Positions 1-8,085 of a DNA stretch of 28,077 nt are shown here, piece by piece. Each line of letters begins with the position of its first letter. Positions within the stretch are counted from its first letter, which is position 1. The stretch comes from UBA1038 sp964481445 (GTDB lineage: Bacteria > Bacillota > Clostridia > Christensenellales > Aristaeellaceae): assembly GCA_964481445.1 (NCBI GenBank), contig CAYZTQ010000016.1, forward strand, positions 1-28,077, read 5' to 3'. Under the pieces are notes generated by a model, which saw nothing but the letters and a program-made list of their open reading frames with translations, had not been told where the DNA came from and did not search any database. A program made the translations under genes and the position numbers.

Positions 1-79
1 CTCCTTATCAGGCATTTTCTTGTATGCTCAGTGTACCATCTCGGATGGGCTGTGTCCATGCGGAGAAAGATACAACGAA

Positions 80-108
80 CAGAACCGCCTCCGTGAGAGA
101 CGGTTCTG
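80..108 (-). terminator. Putative terminator hairpin of the aldo/keto reductase gene
   Basis: An 8-bp perfect inverted repeat (CAGAACCG/CGGTTCTG) with a further CTC/GAG pairing inside lies about 45 bases downstream of the stop codon of the minus-strand reductase. Read on the minus strand it is followed by a moderately T-rich run (TTCGTTGTAT), not a clean U-tract, so termination efficiency is uncertain. Bases 1-79 hold nothing I can identify. Confidence 0.55.
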
Positions 109-154
109 ACTGTCCGCATTTCAAATCAATGCTTGTTTACCATAGAAGGGAAAC

Positions 155-1096
155 TTACGCCAGGTTCAGCTTTTCGACCTGCTCGTCGGTCAGGCTGATC
201 TTCAGCGATTCGATGTTTTCCTTGATCTGGGCCACGCTGCTGCCCGCGACGAGCGGAATGATGGGGGCGGGCTGCCGGCGCATCCAGGCCAGCACCACCT
301 GATTAGGCGTCACGCCGCCGATTTCGTCCACGACCTCATTGAGCGCCTGCACGCGCTTTTCGTTGTAGCTGGCGCTGTACAGGGCGGGCAGGGCGCGCTC
401 CTGATGGTTGTAGTAGCCGCCCAGCAGCGGGGAGTAGGCCAGCAGCGTCAGCTTCGCATCGAGGGCGTAATCCTGCAGATCGTCCGAGATGTCGATGTGG
501 TAGCGGTCCATCGGCAGGGGAACGGGCTTCAGATAGGTAAAGCGCTGCTGCAGGCAGACAAACTGCGGCCAGGCGTGCAGCTCACACAGGGCTTTTGCCT
601 GTTCCATGCGCCAGGGCACATAGTTGCTCGCACCCAGATAGCGCACCTTGCCCATCCGGTGCAGGCGGGCAAAGGCCTCCATGGTCTCTTCCAGCGGCGT
701 GTGCCTGTCGTCCGTGTGCGCGTAGAACAGGTCGATATGGTCCGTCTTCATTAGCCGCAGGCTGTTTTCGCAGCTTTGAATGATCTGCTGGCGCCGCAGG
801 CCGAAGCCGATATCCACGCGGTCAAAGCCGACCTTGGTGGCCAGAAAGATATCCTTCCTCCGGCCAGTCTTCGCGAACCATTTTCCCAAAAAGGTCTCGC
901 TTTCAAGCCCCGTGCCGCCCGGCACCCAGTAGGCGTAGATGTTGGCCGTGTCGACAAACGACCCGCCGTACTCCACGTAGGCGTTCAGGATGTCCTCGGA
1001 CTCCTTCTCGCTGTTTTTTGTGCCAAAGTACATGGCGCCCAGCGAAAACTCGCTGACTTGCTCATCGGTTTTTCCCAGTTGTATTTTCTGAATCAT
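155..1096 (-). CDS. Aldo/keto reductase
   Basis: Cytoplasmic NAD(P)H-dependent oxidoreductase of the aldo/keto reductase superfamily (313 aa, normal length). The TIM-barrel hallmarks are visible: the tetrad candidates Asp49 and Tyr54 (in FVDTANIY), Lys88 (LATKVG) and His127 (FYAHTDD), then GASNY near residue 157 and a C-terminal cofactor-type stretch (IIPLVAGSS). Such enzymes reduce carbonyls of sugars, aldehydes or ketones; the substrate cannot be read from sequence. The ATG at 1096 is preceded by AAAGGAAACC at good distance. The gene is a single transcription unit with its own promoter (1181-1208) and is separated from the upstream ggt-like gene by a terminator hairpin. A palindrome over the -35 suggests repression by a LacI/CcpA-type protein. 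Family assignment is secure, role is not. Confidence 0.93.
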   Translation of the reverse strand: MIQKIQLGKTDEQVSEFSLGAMYFGTKNSEKESEDILNAYVEYGGSFVDTANIYAYWVPGGTGLESETFLGKWFAKTGRRKDIFLATKVGFDRVDIGFGLRRQQIIQSCENSLRLMKTDHIDLFYAHTDDRHTPLEETMEAFARLHRMGKVRYLGASNYVPWRMEQAKALCELHAWPQFVCLQQRFTYLKPVPLPMDRYHIDISDDLQDYALDAKLTLLAYSPLLGGYYNHQERALPALYSASYNEKRVQALNEVVDEIGGVTPNQVVLAWMRRQPAPIIPLVAGSSVAQIKENIESLKISLTDEQVEKLNLA

Positions 1097-1180
1097 GATG
1101 GTTTCCTTTCTGTCTTCACAATCGGTGGAATCGGCAGGACAGGCAATAAAAATATGAACAACAACTTATACAATAATATC

Positions 1181-1220
1181 ATTATAGGGAAGACGAGGAA
1201 AAAGTCAAAGCGCTTTTTGA
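1181..1220 (-). promoter_or_regulatory. Sigma-A-type promoter of the aldo/keto reductase with overlapping cre/LacI-like palindrome
   Basis: On the minus strand TTGACT (1203-1208) and TATAAT (1181-1186) are separated by 16 bases, a near-consensus promoter giving a leader of about 75-80 bases before the ATG at 1096. The perfect 10-bp palindrome AAAGCGCTTT (1207-1216), extendable to TCAAAGCGCTTTTTGA, overlaps the -35 hexamer. It resembles operators of LacI-family proteins including the catabolite-responsive element. Binding is inferred, not shown. Confidence 0.7.
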
Positions 1221-1239
1221 AAAGAAGGGCAGAAAACTG

Positions 1240-1270
1240 CTGAAAAAAGGAGAGGCTCTCCCGTTTTCAG
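1240..1270 (-). terminator. Terminator of the peptide-transport/ggt operon
   Basis: Read on the minus strand, a GGAGA/TCTCC stem with a 3-base loop is followed by six T residues. The flanking CTGAAAA and TTTTCAG can extend the stem outward. It lies about 70 bases after the stop codon of the ggt-like gene and upstream of the reductase promoter, so it separates the two units. Confidence 0.7.
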
Positions 1271-1341
1271 AAAGAACCTCCCATATCCGAAGGGATAAGC
1301 TGTGCCGTGTCTTTCGATACGCAGCTGATACCGCTGCTTCA

Positions 1342-2964
1342 TTACCAGCACGCGATGTTGGAGTCGGTCCTGCTTTCCGTGCCGCCGATCAGCGTGCCGT
1401 TTTCCTGCTTCAGAATGATCTGGCCGCGGCCGAAGGCGGCGCTTTCCAGCCCCACCTCTACCTGATGGCCGCGCGCGGCGAGCTGTCTGGCAATCGGGCC
1501 GCTGAAGCCCTGCTCGATCAGGAAGCGCTTTTCCTTCATCCACTGCCAGCGCGGCGCGTCCAGCGCCTGCTGTGGGTTCATGTGGTAGTCGATCAGGTTC
1601 TGCACCACCTGCACATGGCCCTGCGGCTGCATATAGCCGCCCATCACGCCGAAGGGGCCGAGGGCGCGGCCGTCCTTCATGAGAAAGCCGGGGATGATGG
1701 TATGATAGCTCTTCTTGCGGGGGGCGAGGGCGTTGGCGTCGGCAGGGTCGAGCGAGAAATCATGCCCGCGGTTCTGCAGGGCGATGCCGGTGCCGCGCAC
1801 CACCACGCCGGAGCCGAAGCCCATGTAGTTGCTCTGGATGTAGCTGACCATGTTGCCCTCGCCATCCGCCGTACACAGATACACGGTACCCGAGCCCTGC
1901 GGCTGTCCGTGGGAGGGCAGGGCGGCGTTTCGGTCGATCAGGGCGGCGCGCTCTTTGCCGTAGGCGGGGGAAAGCAGGTCTTCCGCGCTCACCTTCATCT
2001 GCAAGGGGTCGGTCACATAATATTTGCCGTCCGCGAAGGCCAGCTTCATGGCTTCCCACTGCAGGTGGAAGCTGTCCGCGCTTTCGCGCTGGCTGAACTC
2101 AAAGTTTTTGAGGATATTGAGGGCCATCAGCGCCACGATGCCCTGCCCGTTGGGCGGGATCTCGCAGACCTCATAGCCGCGGTACGCAAGGCGCAGCGGC
2201 TCTACCCAGGCGGGCGCGTACTCCGTGAAGTCTTCCTCGCAGAAGAAACCGCCCAGCTCGCGGCTTTCCTTTACGATGTGCCGCATCAATTCGCCCCTGT
2301 AAAAGGCCTCGGCCGCGCTTTCCGCGATCAGGTGCAGCGTGCGGGCGTGATCCGGCAGCTTGATCAGATCGCCCGCCTCCGGCGCGCTGCCATCCCGCAG
2401 AAAGGTATCGAACCAGCCGCTGAAGACCCTGTCCCCGCGCATCGGTTCAAACTTGCGCGCGGCCAGCTGCCACATGCGGGCAAGACCCGGCCCGGCGGGG
2501 TAGCCATTTTCGGCGTAATCGATGGCGGGGGCCATGCTCGCCTCGAGGCTCAGTTTCCCGAAGCGCTTTTGCAGCGCCGCCCAGGCGCCTGGCGCGCCGG
2601 GCGTCATCACGGGCGTCCAGCCGTAGGTTGGCATCCGGCCGTCCTGAGCGCCCTTTGACAGCGCCTTGTCTATGCTGATATCCCGCGGCGCCCAGCCGCT
2701 GGCGTTGAGGCCGTAGAGCTTCTGCTCCTTTTCCATCCAGACCAGCGCGAAGGCGTCGCTGCCAATGCCGTTAGCCGTGGGCTCGGTCACCGTTAGTGCG
2801 GCGGCGGTCGCTACGGCCGCGTCCACGGCGTTGCCGCCTTTTTTCAGTGCATCAAGCCCCGCCGCGGCCGCCTGCGGGCTGCCGGTGGCGACCATGCCCC
2901 GCCTGGCGTAAAGGGGATAGCGAAGCGAGGGATAGGGGTTATAGAGCGGGTCAAAGGGCATCAT
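1342..2964 (-). CDS. ggt: Gamma-glutamyltransferase-family enzyme (cytoplasmic, YwrD-like)
   Basis: Ntn-hydrolase of the gamma-glutamyltransferase family (540 aa), expected to self-cleave and to hydrolyse or transfer gamma-glutamyl or related acyl-amide groups. Family marks seen are the N-terminal GMVATGSPQAAAAG and GGNAVDAA, the ANGIGSD segment, and the region GNMVSYIQS-NYMGFGSG after the presumed cleavage point. The nucleophile candidate is Thr360 in SGTVYL, where classical enzymes have TTHY, so it belongs to the GGT-like branch and activity should not be assumed identical. There is no signal peptide, so a cytoplasmic location is likely. The start ATG at 2964 overlaps the stop of the upstream ATPase gene (ATGA) and has AAGGAG 8 bases upstream; a second ATG follows at once. 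It is the last gene of the peptide-import operon, suggesting it processes imported peptides. Confidence 0.88.
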   Translation of the reverse strand: MMPFDPLYNPYPSLRYPLYARRGMVATGSPQAAAAGLDALKKGGNAVDAAVATAAALTVTEPTANGIGSDAFALVWMEKEQKLYGLNASGWAPRDISIDKALSKGAQDGRMPTYGWTPVMTPGAPGAWAALQKRFGKLSLEASMAPAIDYAENGYPAGPGLARMWQLAARKFEPMRGDRVFSGWFDTFLRDGSAPEAGDLIKLPDHARTLHLIAESAAEAFYRGELMRHIVKESRELGGFFCEEDFTEYAPAWVEPLRLAYRGYEVCEIPPNGQGIVALMALNILKNFEFSQRESADSFHLQWEAMKLAFADGKYYVTDPLQMKVSAEDLLSPAYGKERAALIDRNAALPSHGQPQGSGTVYLCTADGEGNMVSYIQSNYMGFGSGVVVRGTGIALQNRGHDFSLDPADANALAPRKKSYHTIIPGFLMKDGRALGPFGVMGGYMQPQGHVQVVQNLIDYHMNPQQALDAPRWQWMKEKRFLIEQGFSGPIARQLAARGHQVEVGLESAAFGRGQIILKQENGTLIGGTESRTDSNIACW

Positions 2965-4514
2965 AAATCTTCTCCTTCAGGCGCTTTCACGGCGGCGGGG
3001 AAAAGGAAGCAGGCGCAGTAATGGCCGGGCGCGGTCTCCACCAGCGGCGGCTTTTCCTGGCTGCAGATTTCCATGCATCTGGGGCAGCGGGTGTGGAAGG
3101 GGCAACCCTTGGGCGGGGTGACGGCGCTGGGCACTTCGCCCTGCAGCACCTGCTCCTCCTCCTGCCGCTCGCGCACGACGGGGCGGGGCACGGAAGCCAG
3201 TAGCGACACCGTGTAGGGGTGCTGCGCGCCGTGGAAGATATCCTCCGTCGTGCCCAGCTCGCAGACGTGCCCCAGGTACATCACCGCTACCCGGTCGCAG
3301 AAATATTTGACCACGCCGAGGTCGTGCGTGATAAACAGATAGGTCAGGTGCCGCTCGCGGCTCAGCCTGTCCAACAGCTCCAGCACCTGCGCGCGCACGG
3401 AAACATCCAGCGCCGAGACGGATTCGTCCAGCACCACCACCTTGGGGCCCAGGGCGATGGCCCTGGCAATGCCCACGCGCTGCTTCTGCCCGCCCGACAG
3501 GGCGTTGGGGTAGCTCTGGTAATGCTCGCGCTTGAGGCCCACCTGCTCCAGCAGCTGCATCGTGCGCTCACGGCGCACAGCCTTGGGCAGATCGGTGTTG
3601 ATGCGAAAGACCTCTTCCACCGCCTTGCCGACGGACTGGCGTGGGTCAAGGCTCGCGGCCGGGTCCTGGAAAATCATCTGCAGATCATGGCGGATTCGCC
3701 GCATCTCGCGGCCCGTCAGCTTGCCGAGGTTGACGCCCGTCTCGTCGTTGCCGTCCAACTTTTCAAGGTAGGCCGGGTCCTGGCAGCGCTCGGTGATGGG
3801 CAGCACGTCCTGATGGCGCCAGGCATAGGCCCTGGCTTTCAGCGCCTCGGCATGCCGGATAACCTCCTGCGCCTTTTGGTGCAGGCTCTCCACCTCGCTG
3901 TCAAGCGCGGCGTCCTGCCGGCCGGACAGGCGCAGCTTCTCCTGCTGCGCCTCCAGCTTCTCCGCCCGCTTCAGTATTTTGTGCGCCTGCATCAATTCGC
4001 CCAGCGATTTGCCAAACAGCGCCTGGATTTCCGGCAGGCGCGCGCTGGTGATCAGGGAGCCGCAGGTGCGCGAGCCCTCGCGCAGTTGGCGGGAGGAATC
4101 CTTCTTATATTCCTTCGCCTTCAGGCGCAGCGCTTCCAGCTTTTTGTCGTTGGCCTTGCCGTCCGCCTGCAGCTGGGAGATCTGCCGCTCGATATCACGG
4201 GCCTTCTCAAAATACTGCCGCGCCTTTTGCTGATACTGGGGCAGCCGCTTCACCTCGCGCATCAGGTACTTGGGGCCCAGACGCTCCAGCGAGGTGCCGT
4301 AATAAATGCTGACGCCGCTGGTCTGCTTGTACAGCTGCAGCAGCACGCGCCCGAGGGTGGATTTGCCGCAGCCGGATTCGCCCACGATGCCCAGCTTTTC
4401 GCCCTCGTAGACGGTCAGGCTGACGTCCTCCAGCGCCTTGATGCTGCCGCCTCCCTTGAGCGGGAAACGCTTTTTCAGCTTCTTCAGCTCGATAATCGCC
4501 CGCTGTTCCATCAT
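2961..4514 (-). CDS. Oligopeptide/dipeptide ABC transporter ATPase (OppF/DppF type) with large internal insertion
   Basis: Cytoplasmic ATPase of a peptide importer, 517 aa where the family is usually about 320-330. Walker A is G45-T53 (GESGCGKST), the Q-loop Gln is residue 283 (MIFQDP), and the signature LSGGQKQR, Walker B (VVVLDES), D-loop SALD, the H-loop (FITHD) and the C-terminal oligopeptide-type zone with CPFHTRCPRC all follow. Walker A and Q-loop are about 230 residues apart instead of about 50, so roughly 185 residues are inserted. The insert is rich in Lys, Glu, Gln, Leu and Ala and looks largely helical/coiled-coil. I chose the ATG at 4514 because it forms an ATGA overlap with the previous gene's stop and has AAGGAG 6 bases upstream; the longer frame from 4544 is less likely. 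Confidence 0.9.
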   Translation of the reverse strand: MMEQRAIIELKKLKKRFPLKGGGSIKALEDVSLTVYEGEKLGIVGESGCGKSTLGRVLLQLYKQTSGVSIYYGTSLERLGPKYLMREVKRLPQYQQKARQYFEKARDIERQISQLQADGKANDKKLEALRLKAKEYKKDSSRQLREGSRTCGSLITSARLPEIQALFGKSLGELMQAHKILKRAEKLEAQQEKLRLSGRQDAALDSEVESLHQKAQEVIRHAEALKARAYAWRHQDVLPITERCQDPAYLEKLDGNDETGVNLGKLTGREMRRIRHDLQMIFQDPAASLDPRQSVGKAVEEVFRINTDLPKAVRRERTMQLLEQVGLKREHYQSYPNALSGGQKQRVGIARAIALGPKVVVLDESVSALDVSVRAQVLELLDRLSRERHLTYLFITHDLGVVKYFCDRVAVMYLGHVCELGTTEDIFHGAQHPYTVSLLASVPRPVVRERQEEEQVLQGEVPSAVTPPKGCPFHTRCPRCMEICSQEKPPLVETAPGHYCACFLFPAAVKAPEGEDL

Positions 4515-5485
4515 GCGCGCTCCTTCTCTGCCTTGTGGCAGCATACCAGATGGCCGTCCCCGTAGTCGGTTTCCTTCGGCTGCTCGCTGCGGCAGCGGTC
4601 AAAAGCGTAGGGGCAGCGGGGGTGGAAGCGGCAGCCCCCAATTTCCTCCGTCAGGCTGGGGAAGGCGCCGGGGATGGCGGCGATCTGAAAATCGTCGTCA
4701 TCCACATTCGGCACGGCGGCCAATAGCCCCTGCGTGTAGGGGTGCAGCGGTTTTTCAAAGATGGCTTTGACCGGGCCTTCTTCCACCTTGTGGCCGGAGT
4801 AGAGCACCACCACGCGGTCGGCGATTTCGGCCACCACACCCAGATCGTGCGTAATAAAGAGGATACCGGCATCGATATCCTTTTTGAGGTCTTTGAGCAG
4901 CAGCAGCACCTGTTTTTGTATCGTCACGTCCAGGGCCGTGGTCGGCTCATCCGCGATAAGGAGGCTGGGCTGCAGCGAAAGCACCATGGCGATCATGATG
5001 CGCTGGCGCAGGCCGCCGCTCAGCTGGAAGGGGTATTGACGCATGCGCGCCGCGGCATTGGCGATGCCCACGCGGGTCAGCGCCTGTTCGCAGCGCTCCC
5101 AGGCCTCTTTTTTGGATAGGTGCTGGTGATAGCGCAGCCCCTCCGTCATCTGGAAGCCGATGGTCAGCAGGGGGTTGAGCGCCGTCATGGGCTCCTGAAA
5201 AATCATGCCCATTTTGGCGCCGCGCACGGCGTTGCGCTCCTTGCGTGAAAGGCCGGTCAGCTCTCTGCCGTCCAGCTTGATGGAGCCCGAGACCACCCTG
5301 CCGTTGAGAGGCAAAAGGTCCATCACGGCCAGCGTGGTGACGGATTTGCCGCAGCCGCTTTCGCCAACCATGCACAGCGTTTCGCCGCGCCTGATATCAA
5401 AGGAAACGCCACGCAGCACCTGATAATCCTTCTGCCCGATGCGGAAGGTGGCTACCAGATCCTTGACTTCCAGGGTTTTTTCCAT
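4511..5485 (-). CDS. Oligopeptide/dipeptide ABC transporter ATPase (OppD/DppD type)
   Basis: First ATPase of the peptide importer (324 aa, normal for the family). It shows Walker A GESGCGKS near residue 38, Q-loop MIFQEPMTALNPLL, signature LSGGLRQR, Walker B LLIADEPTTALD, H-loop FITHDLGVVAEIADR, and the C-terminal oligopeptide motif with a Cys cluster (GGCRFHPRCPYAFDRC). The ATG at 5485 follows a GGAAG ribosome site. It pairs with the DppF-type ATPase immediately downstream (4-base overlap) to power permeases B and C. A strong hairpin lies between it and the upstream binding-protein gene. Confidence 0.95.
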   Translation of the reverse strand: MEKTLEVKDLVATFRIGQKDYQVLRGVSFDIRRGETLCMVGESGCGKSVTTLAVMDLLPLNGRVVSGSIKLDGRELTGLSRKERNAVRGAKMGMIFQEPMTALNPLLTIGFQMTEGLRYHQHLSKKEAWERCEQALTRVGIANAAARMRQYPFQLSGGLRQRIMIAMVLSLQPSLLIADEPTTALDVTIQKQVLLLLKDLKKDIDAGILFITHDLGVVAEIADRVVVLYSGHKVEEGPVKAIFEKPLHPYTQGLLAAVPNVDDDDFQIAAIPGAFPSLTEEIGGCRFHPRCPYAFDRCRSEQPKETDYGDGHLVCCHKAEKERA

Positions 5486-5516
5486 GAGAGCGCTTCCTTT
5501 CTGGTGATGGGGATGG

Positions 5517-5547
5517 CCCGGCTGCGGGCGCTATGCCCACAGCCGGG
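5517..5547 (-). promoter_or_regulatory. Intercistronic hairpin after the peptide-binding-protein gene
   Basis: A perfect 8-bp stem (CCCGGCTG/CAGCCGGG) with an inner GGGC/GCCC stem lies 9 bases after the binding-protein stop and before the DppD-type gene. There is no following T-run on the minus strand, so it is better explained as an mRNA-stabilising or partially terminating element that keeps binding protein in excess over ATPases. That role is inferred. A similar element follows the other minus-strand binding-protein gene (15361-15390). Confidence 0.6.
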
Positions 5548-5556
5548 AGAAGAGAA

Positions 5557-7092
5557 TTATTTGATGGTGATGTCGTTCAGGTAGAAGGTGCCGCTGACGT
5601 CGCGGGTGACCCCTTCATAGGCGTTGTTGAAGGCGAACAGGTTCTGGCCGTTGTACACGGGCACCACGGCGGCCATATCCAGCAGATACTTGTTGGCGGC
5701 CTCCAGTTTGGCAAGACGCACGGCCCTGTCGCTGGTGGTCTTGCTTTCCTTGACCAGCTGGTCAAATTCGTCGCTCATGATGCGGGAACGGGCGCTGACC
5801 TTGCTCTCCCAGTTGGGCTCCAGCAGCTCGGTGCCGTCGCGCGTCACGTTGGACCAGGCAGCCAGCGAGATATCAAAGCGGTTGTCCGTCTTGCTCTCGG
5901 CAAGCCACGCCGACCAGTCAATGGATTCAATCTGCACGTTGTTGAGGCCGATCTCCTGCAGGTTGGACTGGAAGTACTCGCCCATCGGCGTATAGGCGGG
6001 CGTGGTCGGCACCAGGAACTTGATCTCCTCGTTCTGCCAGCCGTTTTTCTCGATGATGGCCTTGGCGGCTTCGGGGTCGTACTTATAGCCGAAGTTCTCG
6101 GCTTCGGGCGTGTAGCCGAAGACGTTCGGGCCGATGACGCTGGCGGAGTGGGAGGCGTAGCCTTCCATGACAAACTCGGTATAGCCCTCGGTATCAAAGG
6201 CCATGGCCAGCGCCTTTCTGAACTCCAGGTTGCCCATCACGGGGTTGATATAGCTGTTGGGACGCAGCATCACATAGAAAACCTGCGCGGCGGGGGAGGT
6301 GGCGAAGGTGACGTTCGGGAGGCCCTCAAGGCGCGGGATCTGCTGCACGGTGACGTTGGGCATAAAGTCCGCTTCACCCGTTTCCATGCGCGCGATGGCG
6401 GTGGATTCTTCGGTGATGATGGTCATCGTTACGTTTTTGAGGGTCGGCGCGCCGCCCCAGTATTCCTCATTGGCCTTCAGCACCACGTTGGAGCCGGAAA
6501 CCGAGCTGACAAAGACATAGGGACCGGTGCCGACAGGCTGCACCATCAGATCCTGCTTGGCCTGCGCGGTGGGGGAGACGATGGCGGAGTTGGTGTGGGC
6601 CAGCTTGGCCAGCAGAACGCCGTCCTCGTACTTGAGGTTGAGCTTCAGGGTGTACTCGTCCAGCACCTCCATGGTATCGATGGAGGCCACAATGGAGGCG
6701 CGGCTGGAGCCGAAGTTCGGATCCTGAATCAGGCTGAAGGTGTACTTAACAGCCTCCGCGTTGAAGGGCGTTCCGTCATGGAACTTGATGCCTTCGCGCA
6801 GCTTGATGGTGGCGGACATGCCGTCCGCCGCGAACTCGGGCAGGGCTTCGGCCAGCAGCGGCACATAGCTGCCGTCGGGCGCGATGCGGTACAGCGTCTC
6901 ATAGATCTGGGCGTTCACATAGGTGGACGCGGCATCGTTGGTGCGCAGGGGATCAAAGCCGGTAAAGGGCGCGGTGAGGGCGATGTTGAACATCTTCTCC
7001 CCGCTGGGCGAAGCCAGACCGATGGACGCGCAGCCCAGCAGCGCCAGGGTCATCATGACAGCCAGGGAGCGTTTGAGCGACAGGTACTTCAT
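5557..7092 (-). CDS. Peptide ABC transporter substrate-binding lipoprotein (family 5, DppA/OppA-like)
   Basis: Extracellular solute-binding protein, family 5 (511 aa from the chosen start). The N-terminus has a basic start (MKYLSLKRS), a hydrophobic core and a lipobox-like LLGC with Cys21, so it is probably membrane-anchored as a lipoprotein; cleavage at a later site is possible. The family-5 pattern is clear: the early FDPLRTNDAAS region, LYRIAPDGSYVPLLAE, an SATIKLREGIKFHDGTPF-type motif, TGPYVF, and NEEYWGG. The start at 7092 is supported by AAAGGAG just upstream; the longer reading from 7143 has no such site and would bury the signal peptide. It lies third in the operon after both permeases. 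Ligand class (peptide, possibly gamma-glutamyl peptide) is inferred from neighbours. Confidence 0.94.
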   Translation of the reverse strand: MKYLSLKRSLAVMMTLALLGCASIGLASPSGEKMFNIALTAPFTGFDPLRTNDAASTYVNAQIYETLYRIAPDGSYVPLLAEALPEFAADGMSATIKLREGIKFHDGTPFNAEAVKYTFSLIQDPNFGSSRASIVASIDTMEVLDEYTLKLNLKYEDGVLLAKLAHTNSAIVSPTAQAKQDLMVQPVGTGPYVFVSSVSGSNVVLKANEEYWGGAPTLKNVTMTIITEESTAIARMETGEADFMPNVTVQQIPRLEGLPNVTFATSPAAQVFYVMLRPNSYINPVMGNLEFRKALAMAFDTEGYTEFVMEGYASHSASVIGPNVFGYTPEAENFGYKYDPEAAKAIIEKNGWQNEEIKFLVPTTPAYTPMGEYFQSNLQEIGLNNVQIESIDWSAWLAESKTDNRFDISLAAWSNVTRDGTELLEPNWESKVSARSRIMSDEFDQLVKESKTTSDRAVRLAKLEAANKYLLDMAAVVPVYNGQNLFAFNNAYEGVTRDVSGTFYLNDITIK

Positions 7093-7147
7093 GACGGTTC
7101 TCCTTTGTGCGTTTTTATTACAGCCGCCTCGCGGCGGGCGCAATAGC

Positions 7148-8068
7148 TTAGTCTCTGAGGTTCGGATCCAGAATATCGCGCAGCTTGTCGCCCAGCACGT
7201 TGAGGCAGATGATGGTCACCATCACCGCGACGCCGGGGATGACGATCAGGCTGGGCCGCTTCCACATGTACTCTTTGGCGGTGGCGATCATGCCGCCCCA
7301 TTCGGGCGCGGGCGGCGGCACACCCATGCCCAGGTAGGACAGCGTGGAAATGGAGATGATGGAGCTGGCCATGCGCATGGTCGCGATGACGATGATCAGC
7401 GGCAGGCAGTTCTTGAGCACGTGTACCAGTAGGATCCGCCCGCCGGTCGCGCCGACCGAGCGAATGGCCATCACGTAGTCTTCTTCCTTAATCTGCAGCA
7501 CCCGGCCGCGCACCATGCGCGCGAAGCTCGGAACCGACCAGATGCTGATGGCCAGCGTCGCGTTGAAGGTGCTGGAACCCAGCATGGCGATGATCAGCAT
7601 GGCCAGCAGGATGCCCGGGAAGGTAAACAGCAGATCCATCAAGCGCATGATGGGGTTGTCAAGCCGCTTGTAATAGCCCGCCAGCATGCCGAAGATGACG
7701 CCGAAAAACAGGCCCATGGCGGTGGAGATGAAGCCCACCAGCAGCGAGACGCGGCCGCCCCACAGAAGGCGCGACAGCACATCGCGCCCCAGATGGTCCG
7801 TGCCCAGTGGATGCTCGGGCCTGAAAGCCTTCTGCTCCTTGGGATTCGCGCTCATCTGTGCCCAGAAGCCGGGCGCCAGTTTGGCGCGGATGTTGGTCGC
7901 TTCCGGGTCAAAGGGCGCGATGGCCGGAGCCAGCAGCAGCACCGCGACCTCAACCACCAGCACGATGAAGCACAGCGTAGCCAGCTTGTTTTTTAGCAGC
8001 TTGCGCAGCGCGCCAGCCAGTGGGCTTTCACGCCTGAAGGACGACTGCCCTGCCTGTACAGCTTGCAT
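7148..8068 (-). CDS. Peptide ABC transporter permease (DppC/OppC type)
   Basis: Inner-membrane permease of the peptide importer (306 aa, usual length). It shows the OppC N-terminal domain with one membrane helix near residues 30-52, then HPLGTDHLGRDVLSRLLWGGRVSL, five further hydrophobic segments, and the cytoplasmic EAA-type loop (VLKNCLPLIIVIATM) that contacts the ATPases. The PEWGGMIA motif near the C-terminus is typical. AAGGAGG precedes the ATG at 8068. It starts 17 bases after the stop of the B-type permease and is followed after 55 bases by the binding-protein gene; that gap contains only a small GCCGC/GCGGC hairpin (7123-7135). Confidence 0.95.
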   Translation of the reverse strand: MQAVQAGQSSFRRESPLAGALRKLLKNKLATLCFIVLVVEVAVLLLAPAIAPFDPEATNIRAKLAPGFWAQMSANPKEQKAFRPEHPLGTDHLGRDVLSRLLWGGRVSLLVGFISTAMGLFFGVIFGMLAGYYKRLDNPIMRLMDLLFTFPGILLAMLIIAMLGSSTFNATLAISIWSVPSFARMVRGRVLQIKEEDYVMAIRSVGATGGRILLVHVLKNCLPLIIVIATMRMASSIISISTLSYLGMGVPPPAPEWGGMIATAKEYMWKRPSLIVIPGVAVMVTIICLNVLGDKLRDILDPNLRD

Positions 8069-8085
8069 GCTTTCCTCCTTCTTTC

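Noticed and set aside
1465..2658. Plus-strand open frame of 397 codons opposite the ggt-like gene
   Set aside because: Antisense shadow with no ribosome site and no domain.
3219..4565. Plus-strand open frame of 448 codons opposite the DppF-type ATPase
   Set aside because: Antisense shadow. I checked whether the ATPase insertion might instead be a gene on the other strand, but the ATPase frame is continuous through it and the antisense product looks like Leu/Gln/His-rich low-complexity sequence.
5533..7146. Plus-strand open frame of 537 codons opposite the peptide-binding-protein gene
   Set aside because: Antisense shadow; the minus-strand frame has a ribosome site, signal peptide and full family-5 pattern.
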